Shown: positions 22,916-34,409 of the stretch, one piece after another
How the letters are laid out: each line of letters starts with the position of its first letter
Numbering within the stretch: position 1 is the first letter of the stretch
Assembly: GCA_027579435.1 (NCBI GenBank)
Contig: JANBPK010000733.1
Span: forward strand, 54,597-118,596
Length of the DNA stretch: 64,000 bases
Direction of reading: 5' to 3'
DNA from: Candolleomyces eurysporus
Lineage: Eukaryota; Basidiomycota; Agaricomycetes; Agaricales; Psathyrellaceae
The notes under the pieces: generated by a model
The model's database searches: none
What the model was told of the DNA's origin: nothing
What the model saw: the letters and a program-made list of their open reading frames with translations, nothing else
Program-made: the position numbers and the translations under genes

Positions 22916-24145
22916 GGGCGGGATTCTGAGGATCTGGCGGAGGGGAAGAGGGAATAGGCATGATGACAAAGTGCAGCCAGCTCATGGTTCGGGTTCAGTT
23001 CGAAGCTTAGTAGTAGACAATTGCGACATAATACTAAGCAGCCAAACTTTTCGACTACCTGATAAGATAAGATCCTATCGTGTCGGAGTTTAAAGCTAAA
23101 TTAGGTTCATCATCGTCCCCTCGTTCCTCGCCCTCATGGACTCTTTCCGCTGCGACCACCACCAGCTCCATGATTATATGACGGTCTGCCAAGTACAAGT
23201 ACGGAGACCTTCATATACCCTCATGGGGACCCACAGCAATGTCACGAACTCTAAGTCTTGTGTGCACCAACAGCAAGGCGTATCCGAAGATACTAGGAAG
23301 ACCACATAAACTTGGAAAGAACTCTTTGGGCCCAGGTCCATCATGCCTATTAAAGAGATTCTTCAGCCTATCCTGAATATCTCGTCAACAAGCAGTTCAC
23401 TTGTACCGTAGCCCGGTCAACAGAAGGCTGTTTGATGAAATGCCACCATCGGTTCCTCTACACCAACATCGCCTTATCCTCTGATCTGTGGGTAACTATC
23501 AACACAGGAGTTCTATCTATGCCCTTTCTCTGCCGCTCAAGCTCAGTGATTCTGTCCAGGATAGGAAGACGCCTGCCTCATGACATCTTGACTAATGTAT
23601 TGGAACTACAAGGTTCGAACACCAGAACCCACAGCATCAGAGNTTTTTTTGTGGGTGGCCTTTGCGCCATCCTGCCGAGAAGACGTTCCGAGGTGTCTGC
23701 TGACTGGGGACGCTGGCTGCAGTTTCTCATGGCAATCAATCCAGAAATCCAGAGTTTCCATCGTAGCGCGGCTCGACGGCGTACTGACTGGACAAGAGCA
23801 TTGTTCTCGGTGACTAGGACGGATTGGCTGCCAATCCACCGAATATTCTGGTCGACAAGGGAAGGCTCTTACGAACAATGGGTACTCGGTGATTGGTATG
23901 TAACCTTGTGGGCGCGTATCCGAAGAAGGCAAAAACGGGAAGCAATCGCAGATGGATTGGTTTTCAATATTACCGGAAAAGGTAATTTGTGCTGTTCATG
24001 TTCCCGAAAAGGCAAAAAAGGAGTTGGATTGGCTCTCCCACCAATTTCTCGCCAGGACGCTATATTATGGACGCCCTCTCCAGCAGATCCCGCCAGTTTC
24101 CTTCTCCAACCAAGTCCCGCCTACCGCCCCTCGTCCTCTCCAGCA
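22916..24145. other. Divergent upstream region, GSH2 / Clp1-like
   Basis: 1.23 kb. A plus-strand frame stays open from about 23432 into the Clp1-like gene, but its translation before 24146 is compositionally unconvincing and crosses an N in a T-run at 23643. I searched for the GATG-N9-ACA homeodomain-heterodimer motif reported upstream of clp1-type genes and did not find a clean match. Confidence 0.4.
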
Positions 24146-25290
24146 ATGTCCGTCCTCCGATCCAACAAGCTCACCAGGGGCCTCGTCGACTCTGAGAACA
24201 CCCCTCCAACCATCCTCATCAAAGGCAGAACAACTCTGGACGCCAGCAAGAAGCGCAGGACTCGCACATTCCACCCCTCCCCGTCCCACCGCACCCAGAA
24301 ATACCTCATTGAGCAAGCCAAGCGCAAGGAGCAGATGAAAACCAAGCCTGGCTCCCCAGCGGCGNCCCCGCTTCTGCACCTTCACTGTTGCCCGAGTACC
24401 ACAACCATCACAAGCCAGCACACCCGAGGTCGAGATGAAAGACGAGACTCCAGCAACGCAAGAGATCAAGATTCCCATTCAACTTACTCGTCCAGACTAC
24501 ACCGAAGTCTCGCAAGCAGCCCTCGCTGCCATTGACCCAGACTGGGAACACATCGCGCCTGAATATATTCGCGAGAAACTCGAGACCCTCAGCCTATCGT
24601 AAGTCGAACTGGTGTGCACTCCTTGACTCAGACACTGATTCATATTCACAGGATGGTCGACAACTTTTACTCAGCCCCTTTGAACCTCCCTAAAGATGCA
24701 CTTCCAGAGTCTGCCGAGGTTCTCTTGAAGAACCCTCACGGCATCCTCCCCTCCCACCTCGCCGCCGTGCATTCAGCCACCGCTCCCCCATCGACCATCC
24801 CCCCGCAAAGTCACCGTTTANCCCCGTGCACAACGCTCTCTTGGCTGCCCACTGTTCCAGACTACCTCCTTTCGCGCAGCCCAAAGAGAAGCCCACAGCA
24901 TCCGCCGATGGTCGTATCAACCTCCCCATCCGCTCCATGGCCCTTCCAGCACCCGAGTGCTTTGTTCCTCTCATGACCTACCTCTACACCAAGAACAGCT
25001 ACGACCTGCTGCAAGCTCTTTTCCTCGAAAAGCCTCCCCAAAACCTCGAGGAGGACCAGAAGGAGATGATCCCCCACTACGCGACCAAGCTGGGGCGCGC
25101 AAACACATACCAGGGCCTCATGCTCCGTGTCATCGCCATCACTGGTGTCTGGAAGAACGCGTGTGCATTGGGGATCTTTGACGATGGCCTTTGGGATACT
25201 TTGGATCTTGCCTGGGACGTCATCACCGAGGCATTCAACGTCGCGGCTGGCCAGCCTCAGTTCGTGATCCAGTCGTTCAAGAGGGTGTAA
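24146..25290 (+). CDS. Probable Clp1 (clampless1)-like developmental protein
   Basis: Two exons, about 364 residues once one intron (around 24600-24651) is removed. This fits the 365 residues I recall for Coprinopsis Clp1, a basidiomycete-specific protein acting downstream of the A mating-type genes in clamp-cell formation. Visible blocks: basic N-terminus (SKKRRTRTFHPSPSHRTQKY), TRPDYTEVSQAALAAIDPDW, a Pro/Ser-rich centre, LPAPECFVPLMTYLYTKNSY, LLQALFLEKPP, and the C-terminal MLRVIAITGVWKNACALGIF then GLWDTLDLAWDVITEAFNVA. No catalytic motif. The frame is broken twice in the given sequence: at 24365 an N after GCGGCG must be dropped, and around 24786-24821 one base is missing. Both look like base-calling errors. 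Family assignment rests on length and C-terminal pattern, so is moderate. Confidence 0.6.
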
Positions 25291-26000
25291 AGCCTTTCAT
25301 TCATTCATTCTCCTCATGATCTTTATAAGCCTATTCTTTATGCTCTTATGCTTGTCTATGATCCGTCTCTCTCTTTCAGCATATATTCCCCCTTGCACAT
25401 CCTCTGCATTTGCACTTATTATTATTATCTTTTTCGTTCATACTCATCCACTTTTTGGCATCGCATCACATAGCATCTCTCTACATGTGTATTCTACTGT
25501 ACAAGCACTTTCTTGCAATCAACTACGATCGAGCATAATAACCAATCCTGTGTGAATACCTGAGTTGAACGTTGAACACCAATGGCCTCTAACCGCTGGT
25601 AAGCGAGTTGACATCATGAAGTTTCGAGGCTCGGCCGAGCCACCTTCGTCATCCTCACTGGCGACCGCCACTATCGCCGCCACTTGGCCACCACATTCCA
25701 CCTTATGGCCTTTCATTCGTCGTCTTGTCGACCTTTCTCTCCTATGTTCTACCCATGCTCTCATATTGAAGGGTCAAGCCAACCTTTCTAATCAAAGGTT
25801 CCCGAGAAACATCCCCCGCATGGGCAGCCTTCGTCCGACGATTTTCCAGCCCGCACTGCTGATCACGCTGGCGACGCAGGCCAACTGTCGACGTTCACAC
25901 ACCTCCAGGAGCATGGAGTATATAGCGGGGAAAGAAGAAGGATGTGGGTGGACTTTCGCTGACGTGGAATTGCCTCCCCCTCCTCAATTCTCTTGTCAAT
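25291..26000. other. Clp1-like 3' flank and GH131 promoter
   Basis: 710 bases. Begins with a TTCA-repeat-like, T-rich 3' flank. A 186-codon frame at 25565-26125 overlaps the GH131 start in another frame and shows no domain, so it is treated as chance. Confidence 0.45.
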
Positions 26001-27379
26001 ATGGTCCTCCTTCCTGCTGCTCTACCGCTTATCCTCGGGACTGTGTGGCTAGCGCAGGGTGCCATAATTTGGGATGGTCGGGCTCCATTGGACTATACAC
26101 CCCTGCAGCTCGACGTCTCTGCTGATCCCTATTTGACGTACGTCCTCTGTCCTCTGCTCGCGTCTAGAACGGTGCTAACGTTAGAGTCTCCCAGTGTGGT
26201 CAAAGGGAGCAAGGCAGCCTCTCTTGTGAGTTATTTAAAGCTCACTTTGATTAATGCTCGGGGCTAAGCAATCCCCTAGTACACCCACCTCGTAGGCAAG
26301 GACGTTACCGCGACCCCCATCTGGCTCGAACGTCTCCACCCAGACCACGCATGGCCCGCCTACGCCAAAGAACAAACCCTGCGCGTCTTCATCGGCAACT
26401 CGTCCGTCTTCAAACCGGGCAGCGGGCAACCCCAAACAGGCTTCCGCCGCACGGAGCTCATCGCACAGCGGAACGGTAGCGCAGCGGCCTTGAAGCCCAT
26501 CATCTCCTCAGGGAGGAAGGCATTTCATTTTAGCATGTTAATGGAGACGATTAAGCCCTTGGACTTGATACATGAGTATCAGGTGGTGTTTATCGAGCCC
26601 TCGGACGGGTCGCATGTCTTTGGTGTCCAGCTGGGTGGGTACATGCACATTCATTCATTCAGTCACTGGGTCATTGGGTCACTATTCAATTCATTCCTCC
26701 AATCGTCCGTTCAATCGCTCGTTCATTCTATTCTATTCATTTCATTTCATTCCTTCCTTTCGCGTTCACCTTCCTTATGTCAAAATCGAACCCGGGGTGG
26801 ATGCTAATACTGACGTCGTCGAAATGCTGTATACGCCTCTTTTCCACTCCCCCTTCCCGGCCGTGCCGTGTGTGTAGGGTCGCCCTTTACGAACCCCACA
26901 GGACCCCTACCCGCCAAGGACGCGGGCTACATCAAGATTCTGGACCACTCCCTCAATGTGATTTACAAAACACCGTTCCGTGACGCGGCGTGGCACAACT
27001 TTGCTGTCATCGTCGACTGGGACAAGAGCACGCTCCAGGTGTTCTTCTCGCCGAATGAACGCTCCTTGAAGCCTGTCACCCCTGTCAAGCCGAACCCTAC
27101 CGTCCCCAAGGGCGAGGCGGGGCATGGTGATTTCCATTTCGGCGTCCTCAAGGTGAGCTGACTGATATCGTCATCCTGCTTCGAATGTCAAAAAACCAAC
27201 TCTTGAGCAATTTTTAGCTACCACTCGTGGACCCCAGGGACCCACCCGAAGTTAGAGACGATGTGGTGCATTATGGCATTCAGGAAGGAACTGTTGAAGG
27301 GCTGATGTATTCCGGGGTGTTCATCGAGGATCTCGAAGATGGTTTGAGCATTGGTAATACCAAAACACTCGCAGTATGA
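26001..27379 (+). CDS. Secreted beta-glucanase, glycoside hydrolase family 131
   Basis: Extracellular enzyme acting on beta-1,3/1,4- and 1,6-glucans, common in wood- and litter-decaying basidiomycetes. Five exons, about 295 residues. An N-terminal signal peptide is clear (MVLLPAALPLILGTVWLAQG), mature protein from about AIIWDGRAPLDY. GH131 landmarks: VVKGSKAASLYTHLVG, QTGFRRTELIAQRNG, KAFHFSMLMETIKPLDLIHEYQVVF, FRDAAWHNFAVIVDWDKSTL and GDFHFGVLK. Potential N-glycosylation at NGS and NSS. Intron 3 (about 26634-26879) is long for this genome and packed with TTCA/TTCATT repeats. Ends KTLAV at 27377-27379. Expression is probably substrate-controlled, but no site was identified. Confidence 0.87.
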
Positions 27380-27617
27380 ATGTACTACGCTAAGATCAAT
27401 ACACGACGGTTCTAGGAGAAAAGGGTAGCTGTCGTGAAAGGGCAAGCAGGGCTGGATAGCTCATACAGTGGGTATCAAGGGTAGTCAAGTAAAGTCTAGG
27501 GGCGTGATAAAAGTAAGGCATAAAAGTAGTCGTAAACGTGCATCAAGAAAAGTTCAGACCTGCGTAGTACAAATACAATGTGGGTTGGGGTTAATTCATC
27601 AAGTAACACATGAAAGG

Positions 27618-29502
27618 TTAAAACCATTGAGGCTCGCTGTCTTGCAAGGCCCAATCTGACGGATTGCTGAATTCCAGGAGGAACGAGAACTGGGCGGGCT
27701 CTTGTTCTGGGATTCCCCTGTCCTTGTTGTACTTTTCCAATCCCCGGTCGAATCTCTCCAGCTGCTTGAATCCGCTTGATTCCTCCGCATTCGTCGAGAT
27801 CTCGACCTGCTGGATGGGGGTTATGAGGCTGGAGATGGGCGGCACCTCGAGGCGTGCTACTCGTTTTGCATGGAGTGAACTCGATTCGGTGGATGCTGGG
27901 TTGGAATCAACGGTGCTAGATGAAATTAGTGCGCCAGCCCCGTCACCCATCACAGCATCCTTCTCATCTCCGTTCTCCTCCTTCGCCAACTCTGCTCCAC
28001 CTGCGGCTTGTGGCTTTGATTCGGTTTCTGGCTCTTCAGCGAAGCGGTTCACCACTGCACGAGCTACCTCCGACCGGGAAGCCATCATCGCCAAAAAGTC
28101 TTCTTCGTCGAATGTCGTGGGCGGTACGTCGGATGCGTACTCCAAGAAGAATTTGAAGACTTGAAGCTGGGGTAACATTGGCTGGGCGATCTCCGAACTT
28201 GGGTCTGACGATCCATGGTGTGGTTTCACTACGAGCGCCTGGAAAAACGTTTTATGATCGCCGAGATAGCTGTCGAGAATGAGCTCCTGCAGCTGTACCG
28301 CCTGCCTCAGAATCGCCAACAGATCGGCTTCGTTCATGTTTTGATATGAAAGGGTGAGAGAGATGAGGGTCCGGAGTCCAAGGAAGCAGCNTGTCATTTC
28401 GGGGGAGGGGAGGGTGGACCCAAGTTAGCGTTGGGAATCCACTTCCAAAGTCGCATGCGACTAGAAGGTGGTTGAGAACTGGGAATCGGAAATCGTCAAA
28501 GTAGGCAGAGGCGAATTCGTCGTGGAATGTGACGTCCAGTGTTTTGAGCCGTGGAAGGTCGATATGTCCTGTTCCGGGGAAGAAGGGATCGCAATCTTCC
28601 GGTACGACGCTGTGCTCGATGTTGATGTAGGCAGCCATCAGGTTGGGACACAGCTGGAGGATGCGTTTCCAGAATGACCCCGAACAGGGCATCGTTATCA
28701 TGAGATGGGTGAGTTGGGGCCATGGCAGGAAGTTGCCTGGAAGCTGGTGGGGGAAGGGGGATTTGTTCTTGACCAAAATTGCAGCCTTCGTTAGCCGAGG
28801 CGCTACGGCGAACCGCTGGATGGGCACCCAGTGTTTCGACATATTACTGGGATCCCCGTCGGTGTTGCTGATCTGTAGCTGGTCCCCCTTAATTGTCAAC
28901 GACTCCAGCTTGCTCAGGACGTCCTGCTCTTCACCGAAGAAAAACGAATGGAGAACCGCCGGGAAGCTGTAATTTAACTGCAGTGCCTTGAACCGACCGG
29001 CTTGTTTCACCAGAACGGGCATAACGAACGACCGCCATTGGTCAATGATGTCGGGAAAGGTTGGCCGCTGAGACACCACACCGTCTTGATCTGTGACTGT
29101 CGACGAGGAGTGGGAGTGGGGAATGGTGATGTCAAGCTCCAACCCGAGGTCCTTGACGTTCGCCAGCCACATATACGCCTGATCTACCATCTGTTGTGCT
29201 GCCCTTGAAAGAGGTTCTATTGAGGCGAGATGAAGGAGTCGCTTCGGGCTAAGCGTTAGGCGTCTCCATAGTCTTGGATCGCCCATCGCAGCGCTTCGCC
29301 AATACGAGGAAACGTGGCAGAGAAGGAGCGGCGCTTTGGATGGCATTGGTTGGAACTCCTCATCGCTAGACGGTAAGCAGTGGAGGAAAATTTCGTTCAC
29401 GATCTCGACAGGCAGCGTTCTGAATGGATATGCCTTGGATAGCGCGAGCCAGGAGACCTCGCTGGCGGTTTCCGCAGCCTGTGTCCGTCCCATGGAATTC
29501 AT
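27618..29502 (-). CDS. F-box protein with leucine-rich-like C-terminal region
   Basis: Intronless, about 627 residues. N-terminal F-box: FRTLPVEIVNEIFLHCLPS followed by PLLLCHVSSYWRSAAMGDPR and LWRRLTL, the usual arrangement in the large Agaricomycete F-box family, which presumably recruits substrates to SCF ubiquitin ligase. The middle has irregular Leu-rich repeats (LESLTIKGDQL, LTHLMITMP, LKTLDVTFHDEF, LRTLISLTLSYQN). The C-terminal 200 residues are acidic and Ser-rich. The N at 28391 interrupts the frame; omitting it joins PLPRND to SCFLGLRTLISLTL and restores one long frame to the stop at 27618. Substrate unknown. Confidence 0.8.
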
Positions 29503-29801
29503 TGGAACAGGCGGGGGATACCTGGTACTATGAGTCTGCGTGCTGGTAGAATGTAAGATACGAGGTCAAAAGCTTACAGGAGATACGAAGCTTTATGCTG
29601 ATAAGCTTCGATGCAAATGGTCGAAGTGTGCCGTAAGAGGGAGGTGGTGAAAGAGAGCTCGTCGCAAGCGCTAACATTTAAATGATCCGACCCCCGCCAT
29701 ACCATCGGTCCGCCAAATTATTGGTGTCACTTATGTACAGGTTCTATGATACCGAATATTCTACGTCCGTGAAACTGTGAAGGGAGAGGATACAAAACGG
29801 A
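29503..29801. other. Spacer, RPAP1 3' flank and F-box gene promoter
   Basis: 299 bases between two minus-strand genes. A TATTTAAATG-like sequence near 29675 (read on either strand) might serve the F-box gene. Nothing else seen. Confidence 0.35.
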
Positions 29802-32800
29802 TCAATTCGCTGGAAGAAGACCAGCCAGCCTCGCGGCATACCCATTACCTACACTCTGCTCGATCCACTCCTTTCTCCTCTTGAGCACATCCTGAGCCGC
29901 GTCAAAGCAATTCGGCGGCACCCTGACTTCATCTCTTCCGCGATCTTGCCAGTACCTCACAATTCCCACCACTGTCTCGTTATCTCCCTGGTCCACAACA
30001 GCCTGCAGCAATTTGACACCGCGCTCTTCGTTGAAACTGCCGTCCAGGCTACCGTCCCGGAGATCCTTCCAGATATTGGCTGCGACATGATGGATCGCCA
30101 CCCACCAGAGAAATTCCTTCGCACCCCGTTTCACTATTCCGCTGAGAAGAGAGCCGATAACCTGCGGGTCTTTCTCCACTGGGTACAGATACTCTCTGAG
30201 ATTGTTGGAAAGGACCTGATTTGGATAGATGTTGATTGTTCGCAAGATTTGGGGGTACTCACACCAGAACAACTTCCGGTAATCGATGGCGTAGTGCATG
30301 GACAGGGGCGGGAGGAGCAGCAGGGCAAAGAGTGGGTGAGAGAACGAGATGGCGTCATACAGCCCGACAAAGTCCGTGTAGAACTGATAAAATGGCGTTC
30401 CCGTTGGCAAGAACCGACCCGCCTCCTTTTCTAGCGCCCACTCTTCGCCATCCGACGACTCCCCGCTTGGTGCGGACCGGGCTCGATAAGGTTCCAATAG
30501 TGCCTCCATCAACGTCTCGACCGCCTTGTCACGGAACACTTCGTCGTTGCTCGTCACAGAATCCTTTACGAGACCGTGCTCAAGCATGAACACCTTCATA
30601 CTGCTCAGAATAGCTTCGTCCCTGCTAACGGCATATCTCCCAAGCTTGAAGCGATGAAGGATGTTCCTTGAATAGAGTGCGAATGTGAAGGATGTCCTTG
30701 TCACATCCACTTCTGAGGCATCCCACTCTTTTGGGAGATGCTTGAACACTACCGAGTCGCCGGAATGCAGGATATGGTTCATTGCGGTTAACATCCAATC
30801 TGGGTGCAATGGTAAGCCGGAGAACTGGCGTTGAAATTTTACGCCTGCGAATGGTGATATGAGGACGGCAGTTGTGGCGGACGCGATCGAAGTCGGGGTT
30901 GGTACCAAGGGGGCTAATTTCGTTCGAGGGTTGACAACTTTGAGTTCGGATTCTTCTTCTTCGTCGTCTCCACCCTCCTCCCCCTCCTCCTCCTTCGTTC
31001 TAGACAACACCGCATCTTGTATGAATGGTCCCAGAATTGACGCGGATTGGGGGTTGATATTGGGGCCCAGAGTAGGCAGGACGCGCAGTACTTCATTGAA
31101 GATTTCCAACACAGCTTCCTCATTCCCCGGCGTCAACCGAAGAATTAATGAACATGCTTGGGCGAGCCAAAGCTCCTTGGTCACCGCAGGCAGTCTCCGT
31201 GACAGCGACAAATAAACAGCAAGCAGAGCTGCGAAATGCTGAATATAGACTGAGAAATACCGGTATCCTGGGGGGTATTTTTCGCCTTGTCGAGGCTGCA
31301 GGATGCTCCAAATGGGATGGGAGAGAAGGTTCGCAGCTAAAGCTGATAGTCGGTCGAAGGGTAGCTCAAAAGGGGGTGCCTCTGGAGGCCCTTCCAAATG
31401 AGGTGGCAGGAATGCTAACCACAACCGTATCACATTTCGGATAGTATCTGCGTTGGCAGCCATGCCTTTCAGTTGAGACCGGGACAGCGATTGGCTGTTC
31501 CCAAGGTCAGACATCAACGAGTCCAAAACGGCAGACAGCACAGACGACGCCGGTCCGTTCTGCTCGAATGATTTCTTGGCAACTGGAAGCAATTCTTCCC
31601 TTTCCTTCTCCCCTCCCCGCACTGCGTTGACTTTGCATCCTTCCAACCACGAGGCTAGCGCTCCCCAAACACATCCCCATAGCTCCCGTTCCGACTGTGA
31701 TGTACCGCCTGTACGGTCCGACAATGCCAGCCACTCGGTATGCCATTCCCATGCTAATACTCGACTCCAGGTAATAGCGTGTGGAGGAGTGGTCGCATGG
31801 GGATCAATCGCGCAAGCAATCCAAACCTGAGCGAGCTGCGTCCAGGCGAGGGAAAGCTCGGTCGAGGCCGACGATGAGCAAGCGTAATGATTGAGTCGAG
31901 CGATATGCTCCATGGCAGTGCTGGCAACGCTCGTGGAGAGTCCATAGGAACCAAGGACTGTGTAAAATTTCAAGCTGCGCGCCAAAAGGACTGTAGCCAC
32001 GGGAGGCGGGAACGAGGAAGATTCGGGGAGGATGGTGATGAACCGGAGAAGGTCATCAGCGAATGAACGTGCCAACGTTTCCGCTATTGAACGGGAAGCT
32101 TGTGCTAGAGATATGAGGAGTGAAATAGCCTCTGGTTCCGGAGATCGAGACTCTTCGGGGCCACGGCTGTGAGGTTCGAGCAGGAAGTATTGAACGATTC
32201 CTGATAGCAATTTGTCTTCTCCGACGAGTTTCTCCGCATTTGCCATATTCTCCAAAGCCAGTCGCTGCACGATCTCCAACAGTTGCACCAGGGATTCGTG
32301 AGGATAGGCATCGCGGTTCTGGTTGAACATCGTCGAAATTGAAGGAAGAACGAATTCCAGCGACAACGACCGAATGAGACCATTGGAGGATTCCAACCAA
32401 ATGCCCTCCAATCCCAATCCCACCAAATCTTCGTCCCATGCTACAACGCACTGCCAAACCAGTTCCACTGCCCTGAGCCCAACACTTCCCCGCTCGTTCA
32501 AGGCTTCCACGCCTGCCGCAACTATCCGCTTTCTCATCTCCTCTTCCTTGCCTTTCAGTTCATCGAGGTGAGGAACGATCTCCCCTTTCTTCATTTTGGA
32601 CAGAAGTTGAGTGAGGCCAGACAGCACACCCATCATGATGGTCCTCTGGGCGGGTACCGTGGACCTCGACAACAAAAAGATGTCGTCCAAAGTGTACCCC
32701 GCATGCGACCCTTCTGCGTGGTGATGAAGACCAAGACTAGTGGGGAGCTTGGCGGAAAGGGAAGGTGGGATAGGTTTGCCGTGGAGGTCGAACCGCAGGT

Positions 32801-33985
32801 CGGTCGATGCGGGTCCATCCGAGGGCTCTGTGGATGTGGACATCCAAGCCAAGTTGGGATCATTGGCGGGAACGGTAGGGAAATATCGGCGTCGAATATA
32901 TTCTGGGGTGCCTTCCTCCGGCTCTTTGTCTTTCATAGCNTAGTCCTCNTCGTCGGTCGTCCCTTGCGGCTGTGAGGCCGTATTGTCACTGGAGGAGCCA
33001 CTCGCAGGGACCTCAACTTGCTGATCGGCTTCACTGGGTGGCTCGACGATAGCAACAGGTGAGGATGCCATCCGCCCATGGAAGGTGCCGAGCGAAACTG
33101 CATCCTGATCGTCCTTCGATGGCGGTGGGAGGGCGAGAACCGCTTTGCGAGGCGACGGTGGGTGGGATTCGTAGACATACACATCTTTGGGATCAAGATC
33201 TGCGAAGCGTAAGCGACGATCCGCTCGACTAGACGGCCGAGTATCAGGGCGCGACAGGGCAGGGGGAGCAGGCGACCGAGCTATCAAACNACNTTGTCAG
33301 AGCTNTTNAAATTGGAGATGGCTANGGACGTACCTCGCTCGAATTTGGGTTCTTCAGGNGAAATAGGAACTTTTAACCGTAACCCAAATTAATGAATGGC
33401 TGGCATATGTCACGGAACAATCTAACCTTCTTGCAAGTTTTGCAGNGCTTCCCTCGTCGCTTCTTCGTCCAACCGGGGTGGAAGAGGGGAAGCAGCACCA
33501 CTNCGGCCAGAATAAGCTGTTTCAGACGCCCTCTTCATCCTNTTGCGCTTGGCCTTCTCCAAGAGACTGCCAATTCCCGCCCCGAATCGTTCCAGGATTT
33601 GCCGCCGCTCATCCTCGATTTCCTCAGGTGACATCCCTGCTATCCGAGCCTCATTCTCCCTGCTGATCTGTTCCCTCATATCATCATCCGATACTAGATC
33701 GGAGGGCGCAGATGAATGCGGTGGAGGCGCTCGTAGCGGGCTTGTCAATTTGTCCTTCGCAGAGAGGACTGGGGGTGCCTGCAGCCGACTAGATCCAAAG
33801 CTTCTTCGCAGCTGCTCTTCCCTGTTGCGCGCAAAAGCACTCTTTGACCGATGCTGAACGCTAGGGAATCCTGTAGATGGNGATATCCTTGGAGCTTGGG
33901 GGGCCGCCGGAGGTTTGCTGCCAGATGTTGGTTTCCTTTCGAAGACGGAGCCAATGACGGCTCCTGGTGGGTTTTGTTGGCTCAT
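29802..33985 (-). CDS. RPAP1: RNA polymerase II-associated protein 1 homologue
   Basis: Assembly/nuclear-import factor for RNA polymerase II (yeast counterpart Rba50), about 1360 residues. Exon 1 (from MSQQNPPGAVIGSVFERKP) holds the RPAP1 N-terminal motif REQISRENEARIAGMSPEEI then EDERRQILERFGAGIGSLLEK. A small exon near 33336-33372 encodes VPISPEEPKFER. The last exon runs 3.4 kb and carries RLRFADLDPKDVYVYESHPP, EEGTPEYIRRRYFPTVPAND, DLRFDLHGKPIP, then an all-helical repeat-like region. Its C-terminus includes FSGLPLHPDWMLTAMNHIL, as in the RPAP1 C-terminal domain, and ends NGYAARLAGLLPAN. An acidic insert (EEEGEEGGDDEEEESE) sits about two-thirds along. N positions near 33355, 33443 and 33541 are tolerated. 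It is divergent from the dioxygenase copy at 34410. Confidence 0.9.
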
Positions 33986-34409
33986 CGAGAGCGCAGAAGT
34001 GGACCAACAGAAATTTGGTGATTATTGGTTGGATGGACGTCACTGTCTGCAACGAAGAGGACCATTTCTAAGAGCTGTGTTGTAGAGCTTCATTGTCTGC
34101 CAAACAGGCANTCCGAAAATTCTAGCACAATTACGTAATTGTATATGTCCTCTGATTCGTCCCTTCACTCTNGTCTGAGNAGTACCAGAAAATCGATAAT
34201 AATGCNAGCGTCTGCGNTCNAGGAGNTGGTGCCNNGNATGAGANGANNNCCTATGTCGAACAGAGCCTGCGNCTAGTATTCGACCTCAGGCTGCACNAGG
34301 ACGAGAATGACGTAGGGTCAACGCGGCCCGAAGTCCGTCTCGACGTCTATAATTAGNTGTNGAGGTTGATCCCTCTTTCCACCNTATCTTCCANCCGCAG
34401 CACCGTTCA
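33986..34409. promoter_or_regulatory. Divergent promoter region, RPAP1 / dioxygenase copy 1
   Basis: 424 bases with increasing N density toward the right. Its last 60 bases resemble the sequence just before dioxygenase copy 2 (around 37120-37157), so the duplication that made the two copies includes part of the promoter-proximal region. Confidence 0.45.

Noticed and set aside
23432..24145. Long plus-strand open frame leading into the Clp1-like gene
   Set aside because: Translation is Arg/Ser/Trp-rich with no domain, crosses an N in a T-run, and precedes a better start at 24146; treated as chance openness of the promoter region.
25565..26125. 186-codon frame upstream of and overlapping GH131
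   Set aside because: No domain; overlaps the GH131 signal peptide in another frame, and composition looks random.
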